Below, piece by piece: positions 45,162 to 53,195 of a stretch of 57,327 nucleotides of DNA (the first letter of the stretch is position 1; each line of letters starts with the position of its first letter). The translations under genes were made by a program, and so were the position numbers. The stretch is from JAAUSY01 sp964526735 (GTDB taxonomy: Bacteria > Chloroflexota > Chloroflexia > Chloroflexales > Chloroflexaceae): assembly GCA_964526735.1 (NCBI GenBank), contig CAZGLO010000017.1, positions 1 to 57,327 on the forward strand. Direction: 5' to 3'. The notes under the pieces are model-generated. The model saw only the letters and a list, made by a program, of their open reading frames with translations, searched no databases and was not told the origin of the DNA.

Positions 45162-46880
45162 TTAGAAGTAGCGGCTGAGGTTCTCAAAAATCTGCGCAAT
45201 ATCGCCCGTCCCCCCTTGCACGACCATCGTGCGGGAGAACTCTGCGATGCGCTCAAGTGACTCAACATCTGCCCCTTCGCCGTAGGCAACCGGAAAGATG
45301 CTAATCCCCGCCTCTTCGTAGCGCTGCTCCAACTCACTCATCGTTACACTGCTTGCATTGTCGGCCCCGTCGCTGAGTAGCACAATCGCCCGTATGCGGT
45401 CTTCTCCCAGTTCATCAACCGAAACATGCTCATCAAAGACGGCGCGGGCATCGTAGAGCGCATTGAAAAGGGCCGTATTGCCCAAAGCCCGCATATTGTG
45501 GATAGCCGTCTGCAGATCGATAAGGTTCTCCGAAAGCGGGCGCGGCTCAACGAGCACTTGCGATTCGTTGGCAAACGCAATCAGCCCGACACGGTCTTCC
45601 GGCAAAATGCGCTGCAAAAAGCTCTCCAGCCCCGCCTTGACCAGCTCAATCTTCTCGCCCTCCATGGAGGAGGAGGTATCTACAATCAGGATGATGTCGG
45701 CGCGCTTGCGGTTTTGTCGCCAGGCATTGCGGGCCGCGATAATTACCTCTGCATCCGGTACATCAAGCGTATTTTGTACGCCTTGCGGCTGCACACCGTA
45801 GGCCGGACTAATGGGGTCAGCAAGATCGACGTTGATGTTGGCGGGTCGAAAGCCGTAGCTCATCGCCAATTGTTGGCTTTCTTCGGTCATCAGGAAGTCA
45901 TAGAAGACATCGGCGGCTTGTTGCTGCTCTTGAGTGGCGCTTGCCATCACGATGTATGGGTCGTCGTGCCAGAATGTTCCCTCTTCCGGGTAGATGGCGA
46001 CGAGTGGGGTAGACGGGTTGTTTTTGTTGAACTCAATGAGCGTGATCTCCTCCATTGGGAAGGCAGAAATATAGCTCATGCCAAACTTACGCATATTTTC
46101 ACTGAAAACAAGCGTATTATAGCCGTAATGCTTGATGCCTTTGCCGAGATCTCGGATAAACTGCTGGCTGGATTCCTGCTGCACGTCCTGGACAGTCAAA
46201 TTTTGCTGCTTGCCGACTGCCGCATAAAACTCCGCGAGCAGCGTTGAGAGCGCCGACGTGCTGATTTCGGGGTCGGTGTGGCCCCACGAGAATTTGCCCC
46301 ACTCCGGGTGGCCAAACTTGCCCCATCCCTGCGGGTCGTTGATGAGGTCGAGCATATCCTTCCACCCCAACGACTCCTCTGGCCAGCCCATCGCCTCTGC
46401 CATTGGCCGCCACATGGAAATGACAATGGGCGTCAGGACGAGGGAATTGCTTGACACAGAGACATTCGGGTCAGGGCTTTCGTGCTCCAACACCTTGAGC
46501 CAGGTGGAGGCAGACGGACTCCACACCGTCACCGACAGCCTGCCATCGCGGATTTCTTTTTGGGCCTTGCCGCTGGATCGGTTGATCCCCTCGACGACGA
46601 TTGGCCGCCCTTGCAGTTGAGGCTGCTGGGCGTGGAATGCCGCGATGCGTTCCTGTAGCCACTGTTCTTTCTCTGGGCTATAGGCGATGCTAATGGAGAT
46701 CGCGTCCTTTGGGGGGGAGGTTGGTTGCTCTTGCGCGGTTGATCCGCTCCCACCATCGCCGTCGCCCCCGCCGTTGCCGGTGGAGGTCTCGCTGCATGCG
46801 GCGACCAGGCCGGTGAGGCCCATGATCAGGGTGAGCAGGACTAGTATTCGTGTCATTCTTCGTGTCGTTCGCATAATCAC
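45162..46880 (-). CDS. lipoprotein with solute-binding domain fused to VWA domain (paralogue 1)
   Basis: A 572-residue paralogue of the downstream gene. Lipobox VAAC (Cys29) and a Gly/Ser linker precede the solute-binding domain (IAYSPEKEQWLQERIAAFHA, GWGKFGHPEWGKFSWGHTDPE). The VWA domain has a complete MIDAS (DTSSS, GNTALF, LLSDGADN). Start choice between residues 1, 3 and 9 is open. Transcription probably begins at the minus-strand promoter 46916-46945. Divergence from paralogue 2 is concentrated in the linker and in the VWA top face, which could mean different partners. Confidence 0.9.
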   Translation of the reverse strand: MIMRTTRRMTRILVLLTLIMGLTGLVAACSETSTGNGGGDGDGGSGSTAQEQPTSPPKDAISISIAYSPEKEQWLQERIAAFHAQQPQLQGRPIVVEGINRSSGKAQKEIRDGRLSVTVWSPSASTWLKVLEHESPDPNVSVSSNSLVLTPIVISMWRPMAEAMGWPEESLGWKDMLDLINDPQGWGKFGHPEWGKFSWGHTDPEISTSALSTLLAEFYAAVGKQQNLTVQDVQQESSQQFIRDLGKGIKHYGYNTLVFSENMRKFGMSYISAFPMEEITLIEFNKNNPSTPLVAIYPEEGTFWHDDPYIVMASATQEQQQAADVFYDFLMTEESQQLAMSYGFRPANINVDLADPISPAYGVQPQGVQNTLDVPDAEVIIAARNAWRQNRKRADIILIVDTSSSMEGEKIELVKAGLESFLQRILPEDRVGLIAFANESQVLVEPRPLSENLIDLQTAIHNMRALGNTALFNALYDARAVFDEHVSVDELGEDRIRAIVLLSDGADNASSVTMSELEQRYEEAGISIFPVAYGEGADVESLERIAEFSRTMVVQGGTGDIAQIFENLSRYF

Positions 46881-46915
46881 TCCTCAAAAGCTCTCACGAA
46901 ACGTGCGTTGGCTGT

Positions 46916-47008
46916 ATTATAGATCCGTGTCTTCTCCCATTGCAATAGAAGCAACGCTATAAGCAACACTCTGATGTGTTGCCAGGATGAGCGATACTGT
47001 GCTATCCT
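46916..47008. promoter_or_regulatory. divergent promoters between SBP-VWA and SBP genes
   Basis: Minus strand: TTGCAA (46945-46940), 18 bp, TATAAT (46921-46916), for the two SBP-VWA genes. Plus strand: TTGCCA (46979-46984), 18 bp, TATCCT (47003-47008) preceded by TGC, for the gene at 47085. The two do not overlap, but lie close enough for shared regulation. Confidence 0.55.
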
Positions 47009-47084
47009 GATTATATATGGTGGTGAGCTTGTCCGCGGGATTATGACATTCTTTCTTTAGGAGTCGAAAAGGGGAACCAACGGT

Positions 47085-48266
47085 ATGCTCCTAGTTTCGC
47101 GCGCTATCGGTATTGCCTATCTTTCTTTTGTCGCTCTTGTGCTGGGGTTGAAGGTAGTAGTTGGCCCGCTCCCCGGCAGCAATGCACCGGCACCACTGCC
47201 GGTCGGCCCGGAGCGTGAACCGATTGAGATAGTTGTTGCCCACGGCAAAGAAAACGAAGCGTGGATACAAGAAGCGGCGGCGGTATTTGAGAAGACTGAG
47301 CCGACTGTCCGTGGGGGCCGCGTGCATCTCACCTTGCAGACGATTGGGTCGGGAGAGGCGGTTGAGGGGATAACCAACCAATCGATCAAGCCAGTGGCAA
47401 TCAACCCGTCTAGCTCATTGCAAGTGGTGCTGTTGCAAGATGCGTGGCAACGTGAACATGGCACTCCCATCATCCACGACCTTGCCCCCGTCAATCGTTC
47501 ACCGCTGGTGCTGATTGCGTGGCAGGAACGGGTTGATACCTTGTGGCCGGAGGGGACAAATGACCTATGGAGCCAGCTCTACGACGTTTTGGCGGGCAAT
47601 GGCGGCTGGCAATCGCACGGGCACCCGGAGTGGGGGCCGATCAAGTTTGGGCATACCACGCCACCCACCTCAAACAGCGGCCAGCAACTATTAATTTTGT
47701 TTGCCTACAACTACCATAACAAGACCCACAGCCTCACGGTGCAAGATGTACAAGACCCGGGCTTTCAGAGATGGCTTGACGGGGTGGAACACGCCGTCCA
47801 TCGGTTTGGGCCAAGTACGGGCGAGTTTATGCGCGAAATGTTAATGTTTGGCCCCTCGCAATATGACTTTGCGGCGGTGTATGAGCATATTGCGCTCAAT
47901 GGCATCGATTCGGCCATCAACCGCCAAGGCCAACCGCTCAATATCTACTACCCGCCCATCACCATGATATGCGATCACCCCTACGCCATCTTGAGCGCGC
48001 CGTGGGTGACAGATGACCAACAAGCAGCAGCAGCACTCTTCCGCGACTTCCTGCTGACCGAAGAGATGCAAAAGTTGGCCGTGCGCGACTATGGCTTCCG
48101 ACCGGCCCGCGATGGGATGTCAATAGGGGATGATATTGACGCCCTGTTCGAGAAGAATGAGCGCTATGGAGCGGATGAGGACACCTTGCCGACCGTGGTC
48201 GAGGTGCCATCCGCGGAGGTCATCAAGGCTTTGATCCAGTTATGGGAAGAGCGAGACTACGAATAG
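47085..48266 (+). CDS. membrane-anchored solute-binding-like protein, paralogue without VWA
   Basis: A 393-residue protein with an N-terminal signal anchor (IAYLSFVALVLGLKVVV, no lipobox Cys) and a solute-binding domain paralogous to the two lipoproteins: GGWQSHGHPEWGPIKFGHTTP corresponds to GWGKFGHPEWGKFSWGHTDP, and LTVQDVQDPGFQRWL to LTIQDVQSNQAISFV. It ends with VPSAEVIKALIQLWEERDYE, exactly where the lipoproteins (VPDAEVIVAAKNSWRQNRKR) pass into VWA. It is transcribed away from them from a shared 204-bp region. No ABC permease is nearby, so transport is doubtful. Confidence 0.85.
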   Translation: MLLVSRAIGIAYLSFVALVLGLKVVVGPLPGSNAPAPLPVGPEREPIEIVVAHGKENEAWIQEAAAVFEKTEPTVRGGRVHLTLQTIGSGEAVEGITNQSIKPVAINPSSSLQVVLLQDAWQREHGTPIIHDLAPVNRSPLVLIAWQERVDTLWPEGTNDLWSQLYDVLAGNGGWQSHGHPEWGPIKFGHTTPPTSNSGQQLLILFAYNYHNKTHSLTVQDVQDPGFQRWLDGVEHAVHRFGPSTGEFMREMLMFGPSQYDFAAVYEHIALNGIDSAINRQGQPLNIYYPPITMICDHPYAILSAPWVTDDQQAAAALFRDFLLTEEMQKLAVRDYGFRPARDGMSIGDDIDALFEKNERYGADEDTLPTVVEVPSAEVIKALIQLWEERDYE

Positions 48267-48285
48267 AGAGGATAGACGATAAACG

Positions 48286-49038
48286 ATGTCTCACATTCTG
48301 ACAGCCGCGCGCCAACCTCTTGCCCTTGTCGTCTTGGTGGTTTCGTTCGTGAGTGGCATCACATTGGCCATCTGGCTGTTGCCGCTTGGCCTGCTCGCCT
48401 ACATCATGATGGTGGCGCTTGCCGCGTCGGATTCATCATTCGTCACCCGCAGCACGCGCTCTGCCGCCCGCGCCAACATCCGCAATCGCACCTTCCGCGA
48501 TCTGCTCGCCGAAATAGACCGCTCACAGCGCGCGGTGCAAGACTCCATCGATCAGGCGACTGGGCCGATCAAACGGCTGCTTGAGCCTATCGGAGAGCAA
48601 ACGCAGCAGTTGGTCGACCAGGCGCATATGCTGGCGAACAAAGGGCAAATTATCGAGGCGTTCCTGGCCCAGATGGACTATGCCAAGCTGCGCCAACAAA
48701 TCGACAAAATTGATGAGAAAATAGAACAGACTACCGATACCTACACGATCCAGCAGTTGGAGGAGACACGCAAGGCGTTGGTCAACCGCAGGAAGAATGC
48801 GCAAGACCTTGAAACCTTCATTGGCCGCATCACGGCGCAGTTGCAGAATATTGACGCCAACCTAGACAATACTCTCTCCGAGACTATTCGCCTCCGCACA
48901 GCCGACGCGATAAGTGCCAACTCCAGCAGCAATCAGATAGCCGATCACCTCAGCAACCTCAACGCCGATATGAGCGCCTTTCGCCAAGTGCTCGATACGA
49001 CGATGCTCCAGAGCGGCGCGATGGGACAAAACCCCTAG
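48286..49038 (+). CDS. two-helix membrane protein with long coiled coil, unknown function
   Basis: A 250-residue protein with two adjacent hydrophobic segments (PLALVVLVVSFVSGITLAIW and LLPLGLLAYIMMVALAA) at the N-terminus, then about 190 residues of predicted coiled coil (DQAHMLANKGQIIEAFLAQM, LRQQIDKIDEKIEQTTDTYT, IQQLEETRKALVNRRKNAQD). No catalytic motif. It is 19 bp downstream of the SBP paralogue, so the pair is probably an operon; it could be a cytoplasmic scaffold or signal relay for the envelope proteins. No family recognised. Confidence 0.75.
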   Translation: MSHILTAARQPLALVVLVVSFVSGITLAIWLLPLGLLAYIMMVALAASDSSFVTRSTRSAARANIRNRTFRDLLAEIDRSQRAVQDSIDQATGPIKRLLEPIGEQTQQLVDQAHMLANKGQIIEAFLAQMDYAKLRQQIDKIDEKIEQTTDTYTIQQLEETRKALVNRRKNAQDLETFIGRITAQLQNIDANLDNTLSETIRLRTADAISANSSSNQIADHLSNLNADMSAFRQVLDTTMLQSGAMGQNP

Positions 49039-49054
49039 AGGCTTCAATTCGTCT

Positions 49055-50098
49055 CTAATTATTCTCTCCGGTTGCGGGGACGGCAGCAATAGGGGAAGGT
49101 GTTGGTGTAGCCGTCGGCAGGGGGGAAGGCGTGGGCGTGGCTGTTGGCAATGGGGTGGGAGTAGGTTGCCACAAACATGGCCATCCTACCTCCTCCATCC
49201 CCGCGACCGTGACAAGCAACTCTTCGGCTCCGTGCGGTACATCAAAGATGAGCGGGAGCGTGTATATCCCACCGCCCGGCGGAACCACCTCTTGCAGTGT
49301 CAAATCACCGGCTTTTCCTCTGCCATATGTTTCCACATAGGCCGCCGATGCATTGAGGTCGGGGGCATAGCGATTCCCCGCCGCGTCGGACAGCGTAAAG
49401 AGTCCAGGTGGCAGGCGACGCGGGTTCGGCGCAGTATTCGCCACTGCAAGCAATACAAGCACAAACCGATTATGTGGCTGCACTGTCCCAATGCTGCCAG
49501 AGAGCACGTGAGTGTGGGAAGGACGTAATACGGTGGCATGCCAACCATGCGGCTCTATGAAGCGCCCAATCGGGAAGAGCGTGGGAGTCGGACGGGGCAG
49601 CGGGAGAGTGGGAGTTGGGGTTGGCGATGGCGGGATGGGGGTCGGGGTGTGGCGCTCAAACAGCGCGGAAACCCGCCACGTAGGGGGAGATGCGCTCGGG
49701 AGAAGGAGTTGCGACACCCCCCAAACAATCAAGAACACCGACGTAAGAGCAAGAGTACTGAAAATGATAACATGCCGGGCTTGTCGGTGGGCGGGCGAGG
49801 TCAGTATTGCCTTTAGCACTGCCCACAGACGGCGGATACCCCGCATACCGAAGGGAAATAGCCCTACAACTGCCTGGAACACCCATCGCAATGACGATTG
49901 GTATATTGTTTGGCAGAGTGCCCACACCCGCTCTTTCGGGGTTGCGGCATAGCGCGCTGTCCACCACCACACGCGCCAGTCGTTGGGGGCCTGGTGGACG
50001 AGTGCTCGCAACACTGCCCGTGCTTCGCGTAGCCGTCCAGCACGAGCAGTGTGGATACTTTGATGCAAGAGTTGGTTGATCTCGTCGTGAGCAAGCAC
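49055..50098 (-). CDS. TPR-like, single-TM protein with P/T-rich linkers and Ig-like domain (paralogue B)
   Basis: A 347-residue protein. The N-terminus (about 1-60) is a degenerate TPR (LHQSIHTARAGRLREARAVLRALVHQAPND), followed by one transmembrane helix (VIIFSTLALTSVFLIVWGVSQLLL), a Thr/Pro-rich linker, a beta domain of DUF4352/telokin-like type (HNRFVLVLLAVANTAPNPRR, FTLSDAAGNRY, LPLIFDVPHGAEELLVTV) and a C-terminal PTPTPLPTATPTPSP repeat. It shares its architecture with the gene upstream. The beta domain would be outside the cell, the TPR inside. Function unknown. Confidence 0.75.
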   Translation of the reverse strand: MLAHDEINQLLHQSIHTARAGRLREARAVLRALVHQAPNDWRVWWWTARYAATPKERVWALCQTIYQSSLRWVFQAVVGLFPFGMRGIRRLWAVLKAILTSPAHRQARHVIIFSTLALTSVFLIVWGVSQLLLPSASPPTWRVSALFERHTPTPIPPSPTPTPTLPLPRPTPTLFPIGRFIEPHGWHATVLRPSHTHVLSGSIGTVQPHNRFVLVLLAVANTAPNPRRLPPGLFTLSDAAGNRYAPDLNASAAYVETYGRGKAGDLTLQEVVPPGGGIYTLPLIFDVPHGAEELLVTVAGMEEVGWPCLWQPTPTPLPTATPTPSPLPTATPTPSPIAAVPATGENN

Positions 50099-50173
50099 CT
50101 ATCTACGTTCGTAATACCCTTATTCTATGATCGGCATCCTGGTGTATTGCACATCGTGCTTGTTGTGCACTTG

Positions 50174-51655
50174 TTATTGCACTCGTTCCATCACGAGCCA
50201 CCCCTGGCTTGCACCATTTGCATGCAGGAAAAGATTGGTGGCATCAAGCGGCACGTCGAAGAAGAGCGCGACGCTTGTCGTTGCGCCGTTCGATGGAATG
50301 GGATCCATCAAGCTGCGGTCTGCATTCACCCCAGGGTTCACGAAGGCTCTTGATACCTCTGGCAGGACATTATAAGTGCGCCCTTGGGCATCTCGCAGGA
50401 CAAAGAAATCGTTTGGTACCGGCTGATTTTGGCCAGTGCGGTTTGCGACAAAGACCAAAATATGGATAAATCGCCCTGATGGCTGTATCCCGCCGATGCT
50501 GCTGCCAATTGGCACCGCAAATGCCTCATTGGGGAAGTTGTAATCCCAATTATCCTTCTCCAACGGTGTGTTGGGCTGGATAATCTCAGCCTGCTGCGGC
50601 GCTGATTGCGGTTCTGCTGGTGGCTGTTCGCCTTCTGGTTGAGCGGGCTGACCTTCTGGTGGCGTTTGGCCTTCGGCTGGTGGTTGTTGTTCGTCTGGCT
50701 GGCCTGGCTGACCTTCAGCTGGTTGACCTTCGGCTGGTTGACCTTCGGCTGGCTGGCCTTCGGCTGGCTGGCCTTGTTCGCCATTCGCCGCCTCATCGCC
50801 TGGAACCGAAGCCGCGGGGTCAGTGCCGGGAGCGGTTGCTTCTTGGGTTGTTCCGGCAGTCTGCTGTTCATCGCCGCCGAATAGTGCCGACGATATTGCA
50901 GGCCAGACAAAGAAAACGAGCAATAAGACGAGCAAAACTCCGGTGACCGCCGTGAGGATGAGACGGAGTTGGCCTGTCAGAGGCGATGTTTTTCCTTCGG
51001 CGGGTTCATCTTTCTTGCCAGCCTTCTTCTTGAATGAGCCAAGGATATCAAGTGCCCCTCCACCTTTCTTGGTGGCACCCGACTGCTTCCCTTGCATTGC
51101 TTTCTTGGAGGACATGCTGGTCTCTGTATCATCTGCGCGCATTGTTCCCGCTGCCTGTGAAGCCTCGGTTTTCTCTTTCGACTTCACTTCTTCTCGGCGG
51201 ACTGCTTGTGGGTCTTCGCTGAAGACATCGGAAAGAGAATCAAGCTCGGCAAATGGATCATCAAACCCCATGTCGTCTTCCATATCGTCCTGGTCGTCTG
51301 GCCGCGCAGCCGAAGAGTTGGAAGGAGCCGGGGTGGTGGGGGCGGGTTGGTTTGAGGAGACGAGCTGCTCGACTTGTCTGGCAGACTCTTCTTCAAACTC
51401 CTCGTCTGTTCCGTCTTTCAACTGCTGGAGTCCTTGACGAGCCATACGATTGCTGGGGTCGAGCTCAACCACTCGCTCCAACGATGCTTGGCGCTCGTCA
51501 GGCGTTTCTGCAACCGCTGCTAACCACAACCACGCCTGTACATTCTGGGCGTCTTCGCGGGTCAATAGCCGAAAGAGATTTCGCGCTTCGTCTTGGTCTC
51601 CGTTTCGGGCAGCTTCGATACCCAACTGCAAGATGCTCTCAGGGTCGGTTGTCAT
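50174..51655 (-). CDS. TPR, single-TM protein with GQPAE repeats and DUF4352-like domain (paralogue A)
   Basis: I prefer the ATG at 51655 (AAAGGTGG upstream) to the GTG at 51670. The 493-residue product has N-terminal TPRs (QLGIEAARNGDQDEARNLFR and LERVVELDPSNRMARQGLQQ), an acidic stretch, one transmembrane helix (LILTAVTGVLLVLLLVFFVW), a Gly/Gln/Pro/Ala/Glu repeat (four perfect GQPAE units, 50710-50769, 15 bp each), and a C-terminal beta domain with GGIQPSGRFIHILVFVANRTG and SVALFFDVPLDATNLF. The same order of parts as 49055-50098 marks the two as paralogues in one operon. The gene lies 45 bp downstream of rpoD. Confidence 0.78.
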   Translation of the reverse strand: MTTDPESILQLGIEAARNGDQDEARNLFRLLTREDAQNVQAWLWLAAVAETPDERQASLERVVELDPSNRMARQGLQQLKDGTDEEFEEESARQVEQLVSSNQPAPTTPAPSNSSAARPDDQDDMEDDMGFDDPFAELDSLSDVFSEDPQAVRREEVKSKEKTEASQAAGTMRADDTETSMSSKKAMQGKQSGATKKGGGALDILGSFKKKAGKKDEPAEGKTSPLTGQLRLILTAVTGVLLVLLLVFFVWPAISSALFGGDEQQTAGTTQEATAPGTDPAASVPGDEAANGEQGQPAEGQPAEGQPAEGQPAEGQPGQPDEQQPPAEGQTPPEGQPAQPEGEQPPAEPQSAPQQAEIIQPNTPLEKDNWDYNFPNEAFAVPIGSSIGGIQPSGRFIHILVFVANRTGQNQPVPNDFFVLRDAQGRTYNVLPEVSRAFVNPGVNADRSLMDPIPSNGATTSVALFFDVPLDATNLFLHANGASQGWLVMERVQ

Positions 51656-51699
51656 GCGTTGTTCTGCCACCTTTCTTGTGCTTCACAGCGTTGCTTGCG

Positions 51700-52836
51700 C
51701 TATTCCAGATACCCACGGAGTTTCTTCCCAAGGTGGGGGTGTCGGAGTTTTCGCAAAGCGACCGCCTCGATCTGCCGGATGCGTTCTCTTGTAATACCGA
51801 ACTCGACTCCAACTTCTTCCAACGTGCGGTAGCGACCATCCTTGAGACCATAGCGCAGCTGGATGATCTTGCGCTCGCGCTCAGGCAGCTTCTGCAAGAC
51901 TTCCTCGATCTGCTCCCGAAGCATCGACACGGCGGCAGCTTCTGCTGGCGTTGCCACGCGATCATCCTCGATAAAATCACCCATTCGGCCTTCTCCATCT
52001 TGGCCGACGGGCATCTCAAGCGAGAGCGGGTGCATCGACGCTTCAAGGGTACGGCGAACTTTGCTCGCGCTGATGCCCATCGCATCGGCGATCTCTTCAG
52101 GAGTAGGCTCGCGTTGCATCGACTGCTGCAGCTTGTGAGAGGTACGTTTGACTTGACTGATGGCTTCACCCATATGCACCGGCAGCCGTATCGTGCGGCT
52201 TTGATCGGCGATGGCGCGGGTGATGGCTTGGCGGATCCACCATGTGGCATAGGTCGAGAACTTGTGGCCCTTGGTGTAGTCAAATTTCTCAACTGCACGC
52301 ATCAGGCCGATATTGCCCTCTTGCACCAGATCCATCATGGTGAGGCCGTAGGACGTATACTTCTTGGCAATCGAAACGACCAAACGCAGGTTGGCCTGTA
52401 TCAGGTGCTGCCTTGCCTCACATCCCTTTGCGTAGCGTTGCTCCAGGTAGAGACGTTCCGACGCAGATGAATAGTTTTCTAGGTCTAGTTCATCACGGGC
52501 CGCATCGCCACTTTCCATCTGCTTTGCCAACTCGACCTCTTGATCGGCCGTCAACAGTGGTACCTGCCCTATCTCTTGGAGATACATGCGCACAGGGTCA
52601 TCGAGTGCAATGTCGGTGAGATCAGGAAACTCGGAGAGCACGTCATCGTCGGGCGGGACTTGTGCAGTCTCGACTTCCGATGAGGTCTCTACGACTTTGA
52701 TCCCCTCTGCTTGCAGCTCTGCATAGAGTTGATCGATTTCAGATACGCGGGATTCTGGCTGGGGAAAGGCTTCCAGAATATCACCGTATGTGAGATAACC
52801 TTGTGTGCGGGCAACCTCTAGCAATTGCTCCATCAT
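51700..52836 (-). CDS. rpoD: primary sigma factor (RpoD/SigA family)
   Basis: A 378-residue sigma-70 with region 1.2 (DPVRMYLQEIGQVPLLTADQ), a short non-conserved stretch, region 2 (LRLVVSIAKKYTSYGLTMMD, GHKFSTYATWWIRQAITRAI), region 3.0 (RTIRLPVHMGEAISQ), region 3.1 and region 4 (YRTLEEVGVEFGITRERIRQ). The His and Glu of VHMGE match the residues that contact the extended -10 TG in E. coli RpoD. ATG at 52836 has AGGAG 9 nt upstream; the TTG three bases earlier is an unlikely start. Chloroflexales carry several SigA-like factors, so it may not be the only one. Confidence 0.94.
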   Translation of the reverse strand: MMEQLLEVARTQGYLTYGDILEAFPQPESRVSEIDQLYAELQAEGIKVVETSSEVETAQVPPDDDVLSEFPDLTDIALDDPVRMYLQEIGQVPLLTADQEVELAKQMESGDAARDELDLENYSSASERLYLEQRYAKGCEARQHLIQANLRLVVSIAKKYTSYGLTMMDLVQEGNIGLMRAVEKFDYTKGHKFSTYATWWIRQAITRAIADQSRTIRLPVHMGEAISQVKRTSHKLQQSMQREPTPEEIADAMGISASKVRRTLEASMHPLSLEMPVGQDGEGRMGDFIEDDRVATPAEAAAVSMLREQIEEVLQKLPERERKIIQLRYGLKDGRYRTLEEVGVEFGITRERIRQIEAVALRKLRHPHLGKKLRGYLE

Positions 52837-53007
52837 CAATTCGAACTCCTGTTACGATCATTGTGTGCGTTGTTTAATAGGGTATGTATTAACGTAGCAT
52901 TCTTTCCGACCAAACAGAAAAGAGAGAAAACACTCCCTTCTGTCTGTGAATATCTACAAAAAAACCATAGAAAGAAACGCACATCCTCTATGATTTTTTC
53001 TCTTCAA

Positions 53008-53042
53008 CATTCTGTTACAGAAAATGGGTAAAAAACAGAATG
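53008..53042 (-). other. hairpin in the rpoD leader
   Basis: CATTCTGTT (53008-53016) and AACAGAATG (53034-53042) form a perfect 9-bp stem with a 17-nt loop, within the 355-bp gap between recJ and rpoD. The gap is AT-rich and holds no gene. The hairpin lies in the middle of the predicted rpoD leader. Confidence 0.5.
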
Positions 53043-53165
53043 GGCAATGTATTTCTACCACACCCCCGTAACGACTTGCCGCATAGATATATTATCATCC
53101 ATGCAGAACAACCGAATTAACCAACGTGAGCACAGTCCTTCAGTACAACGACGAGAAGTAGATTT

Positions 53166-53195
53166 ACTATAGCATCAAGCAATGGCGAAAGTCAA
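53166..53195 (-). promoter_or_regulatory. rpoD promoter overlapping the recJ stop codon
   Basis: On the minus strand TTGACT (53195-53190), 18 bp, TATAGT (53171-53166), with TGC before the -10. The -35 includes the recJ TGA (53194-53192). This gives a leader of about 320 nt before rpoD. Confidence 0.6.
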
